Origin: Empedobacter brevis NBRC 14943 = ATCC 43319
GTDB lineage: Bacteria; Bacteroidota; Bacteroidia; Flavobacteriales; Weeksellaceae
DNA: 64,000 nt
Reading direction: 5' to 3'
Assembly: GCF_000382425.1 (NCBI RefSeq)
Contig: NZ_KB908295.1
Coordinates: 124,001 to 188,000, forward strand
Shown here piece by piece: positions 1 to 6,547 of this stretch (positions are counted from its first letter, which is position 1; each line of letters opens with the position of its first letter). The position numbers were made by a program, and so were the translations under genes. A model generated the notes under the pieces. The model did no database searches and was not told the DNA's origin. It saw nothing but the letters and a program-made list of their open reading frames with translations.

Positions 1-1
1 G

Positions 2-175
2 GATCAACAAATAAAAATCAACTATTCGGATAATGGAATCGGAATTTCGGAATTGAAACCAAAAAACGGATTGCAAAATACGGTTTCACGTATTTCTAAT
101 TTGAATGGAGATGTTATTTTTGATATGGAAAATGTGAATGGATTAAAAATTACCATTACATTCCCAGTTCTATAA
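2..175 (+). CDS. Sensor histidine kinase, C-terminal fragment
   Basis: The window opens inside a reading frame that ends at a TAA at 173-175. The visible 57 residues include DNGIG (an N/G1-box-type ATP-binding motif), then GLQN and NRISNL-like residues, and finish with ITFPVL, which is typical of the C-terminal beta strand of HATPase_c domains in Bacteroidota NarX/LuxR-partner kinases. The response regulator starts 13 bp downstream, so the two are very probably a co-transcribed two-component pair. The sensor part and the phospho-acceptor histidine lie outside the window, so the stimulus is unknown. Confidence 0.7.
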   Translation, partial: DQQIKINYSDNGIGISELKPKNGLQNTVSRISNLNGDVIFDMENVNGLKITITFPVL

Positions 176-188
176 CCAATATAAAAGT

Positions 189-854
189 ATGTTTAAAAAA
201 GTATTAATTGCAGAAGATTTTGAGAGTTTTAATGTTTCAGTTCAAAAAGTTTTAAAGGATTTGAATGTAGAAAATCCTGATTATGCTTTTTATTGTGATG
301 ATGCTTTATTGAAAGTGAAAAAAGGATTATTAGATAACCAGCCTTATGATTTATTGATTTCTGATTTGTCATTTGAAGAAGATCATCGTGAACAAAAGAT
401 AAAAGGGGGAAGAGAGCTGATTGAAGCTGTCAGATTAATTCAGCCGGAGTTGAAAGTAATCGTTTTTTCAGTTGAAAGAAAAGCAGATATGGTCGATAAT
501 CTTTTCAAGAAATACGAAATCAATGGTTTTGTGGCCAAAGGAAGAGAAGATTCGAAAGAATTGAAAAAGGCGATACAAACAGTTTTTTCAGGAGGAACGC
601 ATTTGGAATTGGATATGAAACGGACCATCAAGCATAAGAATACGTTTGAGTTTACTTCTTATGACGTCACATTGGTTTCTTTACTTTCTAATGGTATTTT
701 ATTAAAAGATATCCCAATTCATTTAGTGAAGAAAGATATTAAACCGTCGAGTAAAAGTAGTGTAGAAAAAAGATTAAATACACTTAAAGAATCATTGCAA
801 GTAACAAGCAATCATCAACTAGTTGCTTTTTTTAAGGATTTGGGAAGTATATAA
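189..854 (+). CDS. Response regulator, receiver domain plus HTH-like output
   Basis: This 221-residue protein has an N-terminal receiver domain: hydrophobic strand VLIAED with acidic residues E9 and D10, the phospho-acceptor Asp at about residue 59 (LLISDLSF), a Ser after strand 4 (IVFSVERK) and the conserved Lys in GFVAKG near residue 117. The C-terminal third (about 150-215) has the spacing of a LuxR/NarL-type helix-turn-helix (SVEKRLNTLKESL, then NHQLVAFF) but is divergent. It follows the kinase end by 13 bp and probably acts as its partner transcription factor. Targets are unknown. The receiver assignment is sure; the HTH class is inferred. Confidence 0.85.
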   Translation: MFKKVLIAEDFESFNVSVQKVLKDLNVENPDYAFYCDDALLKVKKGLLDNQPYDLLISDLSFEEDHREQKIKGGRELIEAVRLIQPELKVIVFSVERKADMVDNLFKKYEINGFVAKGREDSKELKKAIQTVFSGGTHLELDMKRTIKHKNTFEFTSYDVTLVSLLSNGILLKDIPIHLVKKDIKPSSKSSVEKRLNTLKESLQVTSNHQLVAFFKDLGSI

Positions 855-871
855 AAAAATAAATATTTTAT

Positions 872-967
872 ATGTCCAATACTTATTCTAAAGATTACAG
901 CGAATTTTTGGAAGTTTTTGTTGAAGTTAAGTCAGATGGAGAAATTGTCGAAATAAAATTAAAATAA
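872..967 (+). CDS. Possible 31-residue small ORF
   Basis: An ATG at 872 opens a 31-codon frame ending at TAA 965-967, between the response regulator stop (854) and the strong terminator that overlaps its end. The predicted peptide is acidic and hydrophilic (SKDYSEFLEVFVEVKSD...) with no signal peptide or membrane segment. It would be the last gene of the two-component operon. No family is recognised. It could equally be untranslated 3' sequence. Confidence 0.25.
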   Translation: MSNTYSKDYSEFLEVFVEVKSDGEIVEIKLK

Positions 968-996
968 TAAATCCCGCAACAGCGGGATTTATTATT
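963..996. terminator. Bidirectional intrinsic terminator
   Basis: A perfect 15-bp inverted repeat (963-977 and 982-996) encloses the 4-nt loop AACA. The core is ATCCCGC/GCGGGAT, flanked by A-rich and T-rich arms, so a U-tract follows the stem on both strands. It sits between convergent genes: the response regulator operon and the SCO1-like gene whose stop begins at 997. Confidence 0.8.
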
Positions 997-1653
997 TTAT
1001 TCAGCTAAAAGCTTTTTAATATCTTCTTTCAAAAATTCTATTTCGGGATGATATGCTCCACTAAGTGAAGGTTCTTTTCCTTGAGGATCTTTGTAGTTCA
1101 ATCCGGAATAAAACAAAAGAGGAACACCAGAGGTTGTATACCTACTTCTGATATTTCCCTGTTTATCCACTAAAGCCAGTTTTCCACTGTGGTTCAATCC
1201 CTCTGCAGTTGTTTCATCTTTGCCAACATAAATATTGAATTTATCGGAAAGCTGTTCGATAGTTTCCCGATTAGCAGTCAGGTAATGCCAATTTGGTGTT
1301 TTTACACCAATTTGTTTCGAATATTCTAACAGTCGATCAGGTGTATCTCGTTTCGGATCAATAGTAACAGAGATGAAACCAAGGTTAGGATCGTTTATTT
1401 CATCTTCTACAGAACGTAAATTATGACTCATAACAGGACAAATAGTAGGGCAGCTTGTAAAGAAAAACTCTACGACATATACTTTTCCCAGCATATCACG
1501 GTCTGTAATTGTTTGGTTATGCTGATTTGTCATCGAAAATTCAGGAACTTTCATGACTTTATACAATTCATCTTTTGGTCTGTTTTTTAACCAAAAAACA
1601 GACCCGATTACACCTAAAATAATGACAATTACAGCGATTAATTGTTTATTCAT
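997..1653 (-). CDS. SCO1/SenC family copper-binding thioredoxin-fold protein
   Basis: This 218-residue protein has an N-terminal membrane anchor (about residues 5-22) followed by an extracytoplasmic thioredoxin-like domain. The copper motif CPTIC (C68, C72) is intact and the third ligand His is in LNHSGK (H155); DPKRDTPDRL is the usual SCO segment. SCO proteins deliver copper to the CuA site of cytochrome c oxidase or act as thiol reductants. It overlaps the upstream YHS gene by 8 bp and is the last gene of a three-gene minus-strand group. Which oxidase it serves cannot be seen here. Confidence 0.92.
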   Translation of the reverse strand: MNKQLIAVIVIILGVIGSVFWLKNRPKDELYKVMKVPEFSMTNQHNQTITDRDMLGKVYVVEFFFTSCPTICPVMSHNLRSVEDEINDPNLGFISVTIDPKRDTPDRLLEYSKQIGVKTPNWHYLTANRETIEQLSDKFNIYVGKDETTAEGLNHSGKLALVDKQGNIRSRYTTSGVPLLFYSGLNYKDPQGKEPSLSGAYHPEIEFLKEDIKKLLAE

Positions 1654-1942
1654 GAAGATGTTTTTCCGGACTTTTCAAAAATTCTTCTTTACACATCGCA
1701 GAACAGAAACCATAGGTTTTTCCTTGATAAGTTACAGTATCACTTAAATGATCAGCAGTTTTCATTCCGCAAATAGGATCAACTTCATTTACAACTGCAA
1801 CCTCTAATTTTTTTACAGCTTTCATTTCTTCATGCGATACATGTTTTACTTCAAAAACATCTTGTTTTGGTTGTTCTTTATGACAAGAACTAAACGTGAA
1901 GCCTAGAATTGTTAGGACGAAAATATGTTTTAAATTTTTCAT
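1646..1942 (-). CDS. YHS-domain lipoprotein
   Basis: This 98-residue protein has a lipoprotein signal peptide (lipobox FSSC, C20) and a C-terminal YHS domain with DPICGM (C58) and GFCSAMC (C80, C84). YHS domains are small metal-binding modules often linked to copper or heavy-metal handling. The coding sequence overlaps the downstream SCO1-like gene by 8 bp, implying translational coupling. The Cys-rich metal motif next to SCO1 suggests periplasmic copper binding or transfer; this role is inferred from context. Confidence 0.88.
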   Translation of the reverse strand: MKNLKHIFVLTILGFTFSSCHKEQPKQDVFEVKHVSHEEMKAVKKLEVAVVNEVDPICGMKTADHLSDTVTYQGKTYGFCSAMCKEEFLKSPEKHLHE

Positions 1943-2009
1943 TTCTAATGATTTTTTATGTTTAATAAATTGTTTTTTCTGATTTAGAACTCAGATTGAT
2001 GGAAAAATA

Positions 2010-2375
2010 CTAAACAATAGGTGGATGAAAAACTAAGCGGATAATATATTCAGAATTAATGTCTAAATAATAATCGATTGTAGACTGATTTTGTTCGACA
2101 GCATATTTTTTAGGAGGAAGAGCTTCTTTATGAGGAATAATTGCTTCGAGAAGCTTAACCGAATTTTTTACGAAATGATTTTCTGTTTGATTCTTTTCTG
2201 TTTTCTTGACTTCTTTTTTTAAATAACAAAAACCATTACAAAGAACCTCGGGTTTCTCCCGATTTTCACATTGTTCATATGCTATTTTATCATAGTTCAA
2301 AACATAGTCTATCATTGGCATTAGAGGACGAAATGCGATAGAAAAGACCAACAATATGAAAAATAGAATGCGCAA
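2010..2375 (-). CDS. Small exported protein with CNGFC motif
   Basis: This 121-residue protein has an N-terminal hydrophobic segment (about residues 2-24), then EQCENREKPEVLCNGFCYLKK, giving three closely spaced Cys, and a basic C-terminal half. I recall small Bacteroidota proteins of this shape (a CNGxCYLxK motif after a signal anchor) near SCO1-like or metal genes, but no biochemical function is known to me. The only in-frame start before an upstream stop is TTG at 2373-2375. A candidate promoter -7 box lies at 2392-2399, about 17 bp upstream, which supports that start. It leads the minus-strand group with the YHS and SCO1-like genes. Confidence 0.7.
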   Translation of the reverse strand: MRILFFILLVFSIAFRPLMPMIDYVLNYDKIAYEQCENREKPEVLCNGFCYLKKEVKKTEKNQTENHFVKNSVKLLEAIIPHKEALPPKKYAVEQNQSTIDYYLDINSEYIIRLVFHPPIV

Positions 2376-2391
2376 AAAACTAATTTAAGTA

Positions 2392-2399
2392 CAAATTTA
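2392..2399 (-). promoter_or_regulatory. Candidate promoter -7 box for the copper/thiol group
   Basis: On the minus strand this reads TAAATTTG, matching the Bacteroidota -7 consensus TAnnTTTG. The predicted start of transcription would lie about 10 nt before the TTG start codon at 2375. The -33 region is poor (TTCA-like), so confidence is modest. Confidence 0.4.
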
Positions 2400-2524
2400 A
2401 CCAAATTGATTGAGGTTGAACATGATAAATTTTATGATTTTAAGTAAAAGATTTATAGATTTCTTCACGTTTTGCTATGATAAAATTTTTATCTTAAAAA
2501 AGATTTTTACAATCTAAATTATTT

Positions 2525-3376
2525 ATGAAAAAAAGTAAGATTTCTGATTTTACAACAACTGATGAATTAATGCATTTTTTGGTTGAGAATCAAGAAGAAA
2601 ATCCTCTCTATAGAAATGTGATCAAGAAGTTTGAATATGAAAAAGAATTATTAAAATTACAATCAGAATTGGTTAATCTTCAAAATTGGGTTTCGACAGA
2701 AAATAAAAAAGTAGCCATTATTTTTGAAGGACGGGATGCATCAGGAAAAGGTGGTACGATTCGTCGATTTAGAGAGCATCTTAATCCTCGTTCTATGCGT
2801 GTTGTAGCATTGAATAAACCTACTGAAGTAGAACAAAATCAATGGTATTTTACACGCTATATTAAAGAGCTGCCAAATGCAGGTGAAATTGTTTTTTTTG
2901 ATAGAAGTTGGTACAATAGAGCAGTTGTAGAACCGGTTATGGGATTTTGCACAGAAAAACAATATGAACAATTTATGGTGCAGGTTTCTGAGTTTGAGCA
3001 TATGTTATACGAATCTGGTACCCATATTATTAAATTGTGGTTTTCTATTACAAAAGAAGAACAGCAAGCTCGTTTTGACTCTCGCCTGAACAATCCGCTT
3101 AAAAAATGGAAGTATAGCCCTGTTGATGCAAAAGGTCAAGAGTTATGGAACGAATTTTCGACTTACATTAATCAAATGTTTACCAGAACACATAATTCTT
3201 TCTCTCCCTGGATAATTGTAAATGCAAATGACAAAAACTTAGCTCGTTTAGAATCTATTCGCTATGTATTATCCTTATTTAATTATAAAGGCAAGGAGGA
3301 AGCTGAAGCAGATTTGATGGTTGATCCGAATGTAATCGAACGTTATTATCGCATGGTAAAAGAATTGAATCATTAA
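2525..3376 (+). CDS. ppk2: Polyphosphate kinase 2 family protein, copy 1
   Basis: This 283-residue single-domain PPK2 transfers phosphate between polyphosphate and nucleotides. Walker A is FEGRDASGKGG (about 68-78). Walker B/lid is VFFDRSWYNRAVVEPVMGFC. RxxMRVVALNKPTE and QWYFTRYI also match the family. Length fits single-domain PPK2 enzymes. It is the first of three consecutive PPK2 genes on the same strand (gaps of 16 and 11 bp), so they are probably co-transcribed. Nucleotide preference (ADP, GDP or NMP) cannot be read from sequence alone. PPK2 membership is sure; the class I assignment is inferred from FDRSWYNR. Confidence 0.93.
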   Translation: MKKSKISDFTTTDELMHFLVENQEENPLYRNVIKKFEYEKELLKLQSELVNLQNWVSTENKKVAIIFEGRDASGKGGTIRRFREHLNPRSMRVVALNKPTEVEQNQWYFTRYIKELPNAGEIVFFDRSWYNRAVVEPVMGFCTEKQYEQFMVQVSEFEHMLYESGTHIIKLWFSITKEEQQARFDSRLNNPLKKWKYSPVDAKGQELWNEFSTYINQMFTRTHNSFSPWIIVNANDKNLARLESIRYVLSLFNYKGKEEAEADLMVDPNVIERYYRMVKELNH

Positions 3377-3392
3377 TTTTAATAAACTGAAA

Positions 3393-4211
3393 ATGGAATT
3401 AAAACGGAAAGATTTAAAATTAATTGAAACAAAAAAAGGTCTTGTAGGACTTTTGCAATCAGACCATGGAAAATTAAATTTTACAAAAGCACTTCGAACT
3501 GTAAAATATGAGAACAGGATAGAAGAATTACAAGAAGAATTGATTAAGCTTCAAACATGGGTGGCTGAAAATAAACAAAAAGTGGTCATTGTATTCGAAG
3601 GTCGGGATGCAGCAGGAAAAGGAGGAGCAATTCGCAGAATTGTAGAGCATTTAAATCCGCGTGAACATCGAATTGTAGCCTTACCGCGACCAAATGAAGT
3701 AGAGCGGGGGCAATGGTATTTTCAACGTTATGTGCGTCAATTACCTCGGGAAGGTGAAATTGTTTTCTTTGATAGAAGTTGGTACAACAGAGCAGTTGTA
3801 GAACCTGTGAATGGATTTTGTACACGTGATGAATACGAAACATTTATGGATGAGGTAAATGATGTCGAAAAAATGTGGGTCAATTCAGGAATATATTTAA
3901 TTAAAATCTATTTCTCCATTACAAAAGAACAACAAATGAAACGATTTAATGACATCATAAAATCACCTATTAAAAGGTGGAAATATAGTTCTGTCGATCA
4001 GAAAGCCCAAGATTTATTTGAAGTTTATTCTGAATATAAAGATAAAATGTTTGAGAAGACTGATACGAAAATAGCACCCTGGAAAATTATTGATGCGAAT
4101 AAAAAGTACAAAGCCAGAGTAGAAGCGATGGAATATATTTTAGTCAAGATTCCATATAATGATAAAAATAAACGTATTTTAAAGCATCAGAATTTAGAAG
4201 AAGAAAATTAA
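3393..4211 (+). CDS. ppk2: Polyphosphate kinase 2 family protein, copy 2
   Basis: This 272-residue PPK2 has Walker A FEGRDAAGKGG and Walker B FFDRSWYNRAVVEPVNGFC. It starts 16 bp after copy 1. Its N-terminal 40 residues and C-terminal lysine-rich tail are unlike the other two copies, while the catalytic core is clearly homologous. The protein has RIVEHLNPREHRIVALPRP, where the lid-side Arg/Lys residues that contact polyphosphate are expected. Divergence throughout the gene argues for an old duplication with possible separation of substrate, not a recent copy. Confidence 0.93.
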   Translation: MELKRKDLKLIETKKGLVGLLQSDHGKLNFTKALRTVKYENRIEELQEELIKLQTWVAENKQKVVIVFEGRDAAGKGGAIRRIVEHLNPREHRIVALPRPNEVERGQWYFQRYVRQLPREGEIVFFDRSWYNRAVVEPVNGFCTRDEYETFMDEVNDVEKMWVNSGIYLIKIYFSITKEQQMKRFNDIIKSPIKRWKYSSVDQKAQDLFEVYSEYKDKMFEKTDTKIAPWKIIDANKKYKARVEAMEYILVKIPYNDKNKRILKHQNLEEEN

Positions 4212-4222
4212 AACTAAAAACT

Positions 4223-5026
4223 ATGGCTGAATTTGATTTGAATGATTTAGAAAAGATTAATGATAAACAAGAAATCATTGATTTTTTAGTCGAACATAAT
4301 ATCATTAAAGAAAAGAAATTCAAGGAACAGCTTGCATATGAGAAAGAACTAAAACAATTGCAAGAAAAATTGCTGGAAATACAATCGAAAGTTATTCAGG
4401 GAAACAAACGCGTGCTGATTATTTTTGAAGGTCGGGATGCTGCAGGAAAAGGCGGAACAATATCCCGTATAGCAGAGTTTCTTAATCCTAAGAAATACCG
4501 TGTAGAAGCTTTACCAAAACCAACAGAAATGGAACAAGGCCAATGGTATTTTCAGCGTTATTTTCAGAAATTGCCTAACGCGGGTGAAATTGTTTTTTTT
4601 GATCGTTCATGGTATAATAGGGCTGTTGTAGAACCTGTTTTTGGTTTTTGTTCTGATGAAAAATACACGAAGTTTATAAAACAGGTTGTAGAAGTGGAAC
4701 AGCTTTTACAAGATGACGGAATTATTCTGATAAAATTATTTCTTTCTATTTCTAAGGAGGAGCAAGCCAAGCGTTTACAAGAACGCAAAGAAAATGAATT
4801 AAAGCAATGGAAATTAGGTGCTTTGGATCAAAAAGCTCAAGAATTATGGGAGGTTTACACAACATATATTGATAAGATGTTTCAACAAACAGGAACGGAA
4901 GTTTCTTCTTGGATAGAAATAGAGACAGATGATAAAAAAGAGGCGCGAATTTTAGCCATGAAATCTATTACAGCAAAGCTAACGAATCAATCTTTTAAAA
5001 ATGATTTAGTGAAAAATCATTCATAA
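4223..5026 (+). CDS. ppk2: Polyphosphate kinase 2 family protein, copy 3
   Basis: This 267-residue PPK2 has Walker A FEGRDAAGKGG and Walker B FFDRSWYNRAVVEPVFGFC. It is the last of the three-gene run, 11 bp after copy 2. The position after Walker A reads TISRIAEFLNPKKYRVEALPKP, against TIRRFREHLNP and AIRRIVEHLNP in its neighbours, so the basic residues differ near the substrate site. No terminator was found between this gene and the rplS promoter. Family certain; substrate unknown. Confidence 0.93.
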   Translation: MAEFDLNDLEKINDKQEIIDFLVEHNIIKEKKFKEQLAYEKELKQLQEKLLEIQSKVIQGNKRVLIIFEGRDAAGKGGTISRIAEFLNPKKYRVEALPKPTEMEQGQWYFQRYFQKLPNAGEIVFFDRSWYNRAVVEPVFGFCSDEKYTKFIKQVVEVEQLLQDDGIILIKLFLSISKEEQAKRLQERKENELKQWKLGALDQKAQELWEVYTTYIDKMFQQTGTEVSSWIEIETDDKKEARILAMKSITAKLTNQSFKNDLVKNHS

Positions 5027-5040
5027 AAGTAAGAGAATCA

Positions 5041-5071
5041 TTTGTGTAATCAAGATTTTTGATTAATTTTG
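5041..5071 (+). promoter_or_regulatory. Promoter of rplS
   Basis: TTTG at 5041-5044 and TAATTTTG at 5064-5071 are separated by 19 bp, a textbook match to the Bacteroidota sigma-ABfr consensus. Transcription would start near 5077, leaving a leader of about 65 nt before the rplS ATG. Confidence 0.65.
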
Positions 5072-5079
5072 CACCCACA

Positions 5080-5117
5080 TTGTTCAACCTCTGACGAAAG
5101 ACGTTTAAGTTGCTCAA
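5080..5117 (+). promoter_or_regulatory. Possible rplS leader hairpin
   Basis: In the predicted 5' leader, TTG-TT-CAAC (5080-5088) can pair with GTTG-CT-CAA (5109-5117), with a 2x2 internal loop and a 20-nt apical part. Autoregulatory leader RNAs for ribosomal protein genes, including L19 in flavobacteria, have been described. I cannot test here whether this is that motif. Confidence 0.4.
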
Positions 5118-5141
5118 TATAAATAAATTGAAATTATTAAA

Positions 5142-5492
5142 ATGGAAAATTTAGTAAAATACGTACAAGAGAAATACGTAGCTAAAAAAGAATTCCCAGC
5201 TTTCGCAGCAGGTGATACTATTACTGTTTATCAAGAAATTACAGAGGGTGGAAAAACTCGTGTTCAGTTCTTTAAAGGGGTTGTTATCCAAAGAAGAGGA
5301 CAAGGAACTACAGAAACTTTCACAATCCGTAAAATGTCTGGTGATGTAGGTGTTGAGCGTATCTTCCCAGTAAACATGCCGGCTTTACAAAAAATTGAAG
5401 TGAACAAAAAAGGTAAAGTTCGTAGAGCTCGTATCTTCTACTTCAGAGCATTACGTGGTAAAAAAGCTCGTATTAAAGACGCTGCTTACTAA
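5142..5492 (+). CDS. rplS: 50S ribosomal protein L19
   Basis: This 116-residue protein is the normal length for L19. Family landmarks are FAAGDTITVYQEITEG near residue 20, FKGVVIQRRG, TFTIRKMSGDVGVERIFPVNMP and the basic C-terminal KVRRARIFYFRALRGKKARIKD. L19 sits at the 30S-50S interface. The gene stands alone here with its own strong promoter upstream and an intrinsic terminator downstream. Codon use is of the favoured, highly expressed kind. The usual rimM-trmD neighbours are absent, as is common in Bacteroidota. Confidence 0.98.
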   Translation: MENLVKYVQEKYVAKKEFPAFAAGDTITVYQEITEGGKTRVQFFKGVVIQRRGQGTTETFTIRKMSGDVGVERIFPVNMPALQKIEVNKKGKVRRARIFYFRALRGKKARIKDAAY

Positions 5493-5513
5493 AAAGTACT
5501 TTTTAGAAGAAAT

Positions 5514-5547
5514 AAAAATCCGTTCGAATATTCGAACGGATTTTTTT
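5514..5547 (+). terminator. Intrinsic terminator of rplS
   Basis: A 15-bp perfect inverted repeat (5514-5528 with 5531-5545) built on CCGTTCGAA/TTCGAACGG, followed by a T run to 5547. It lies 21 bp after the rplS stop and could also serve the convergent cupin gene. Confidence 0.85.
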
Positions 5548-5579
5548 CTATTTGAGAAATGATTTTCTCAAAAGAGTTT

Positions 5580-6440
5580 TCAAATATTATAATATTGATG
5601 ACTTTTTTTGATGGCTAATTTTTCTTTAAAATGAATCCATTTGAGTTGGAAAATTTTACGCATCAATTTATCTGTGTAGCGCATAATAAATACATGATAG
5701 ACAGTATTTAAAACTTGAAAGAATTCATTTGGGAAAGCGCGTAAAGACATTGAAAAACCAGGCTCTAAATAACGGTTGTAATGCCAATAACCGCGAGGTA
5801 TAAACAAGGCATCACCATGATTCATTACAAAATCATACCCTTGTGCATGTTTTAGTGCCGGAAATTTTTCGTAATCAGGGTTATCATAGTCAATCTCATA
5901 AATTGTATGGACTGAAAGAGGAACTTTGTAAAGCGCTTTTGATTGTTTTGGATCAAATAACAAAATTCGTTTATTTCCATGAAACTGAAAGTGAAAAAAA
6001 TCTGTCATATCCACATCATAATGCATCAAAACCTTTGCCTCACTCCCTCCAAAAAATAAAGTAGGCAAACGCTCAAAATATTTTAACCCGAGGTCGGGGA
6101 AGGTGAAATTTTTGAGTAACTCGGGGATTTTATCTTTGATAATAAAAAAGAAAATTCTCAAGTCAGAAGGTTCTTTTTTGATTAAATCAACATACTCGTT
6201 AAATTTCATATAAGTTGCAGGTGTATCCGAACTTTTTTTAGGATCTGCAGGTTTGCTGTCATATAATGGAACAACTTGCTCTCCGGCCTTATCTTTAATA
6301 TAATCGAGATTCCATTTGTCAAAATCTTTCCAATTCTTGGCATAACCTTTCAACAACAAAGGTTTTCTTTTCTTGAGATAATTTTGAATAAAATCTTCTT
6401 TCGAAATCGATTCAACTGTATCTATGGACTGAAATTTCAT
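5580..6440 (-). CDS. Cupin-like (JmjC-type) Fe(II)/2-oxoglutarate oxygenase of the flexirubin cluster
   Basis: This 286-residue protein has the Cupin_8/JmjC-like layout: an N-terminal helical part with KPLLLKGYAKNW, the metal site MHYDVD (H140, D142), and the second His in RGYWHYN (H220) after NHGDALFIP. Such enzymes are Fe(II)/2-oxoglutarate-dependent hydroxylases. I recall cupin-like genes in flavobacterial flexirubin clusters, so a pigment-tailoring hydroxylation is plausible but not shown. It lies downstream of the halogenase on the same strand, but a terminator and a separate -7 box in the 107-bp gap suggest it is transcribed on its own. Confidence 0.75.
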   Translation of the reverse strand: MKFQSIDTVESISKEDFIQNYLKKRKPLLLKGYAKNWKDFDKWNLDYIKDKAGEQVVPLYDSKPADPKKSSDTPATYMKFNEYVDLIKKEPSDLRIFFFIIKDKIPELLKNFTFPDLGLKYFERLPTLFFGGSEAKVLMHYDVDMTDFFHFQFHGNKRILLFDPKQSKALYKVPLSVHTIYEIDYDNPDYEKFPALKHAQGYDFVMNHGDALFIPRGYWHYNRYLEPGFSMSLRAFPNEFFQVLNTVYHVFIMRYTDKLMRKIFQLKWIHFKEKLAIKKSHQYYNI

Positions 6441-6462
6441 ATGTCATGCGGATTGTGTTGTT

Positions 6463-6470
6463 CAAAAATA
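6463..6470 (-). promoter_or_regulatory. Candidate -7 box for the cupin gene
   Basis: The minus strand reads TATTTTTG, a match to TAnnTTTG, 22 bp upstream of the cupin ATG at 6440. The -33 region is only T-rich (TTTTTC), so the call rests on the -7 element and position. Confidence 0.4.
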
Positions 6471-6518
6471 CTTAAACTAACTGAAAAATATAAGAGACGA
6501 AAGATTTATTTTTAAATG

Positions 6519-6546
6519 AAAAAAGCCAACATAAGTTGACTTTTTA
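6519..6546 (-). terminator. Terminator of the halogenase gene
   Basis: Directly after the halogenase stop, arms 6519-6530 and 6535-6545 pair (one G-U) around an ATAA loop. On the minus strand the hairpin ends in a T run. It separates the halogenase from the cupin transcript. Confidence 0.65.
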
Positions 6547-6547
6547 A

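Noticed and set aside
2741-3093. Minus-strand frames opposite the first PPK2 gene
   Set aside because: Shadows of the conserved PPK2 core; the same shadows appear opposite copies 2 and 3.
2525-5026. Triple PPK2 as an assembly duplication
   Set aside because: The three proteins differ throughout, including N-termini and tails, so they are true paralogs.
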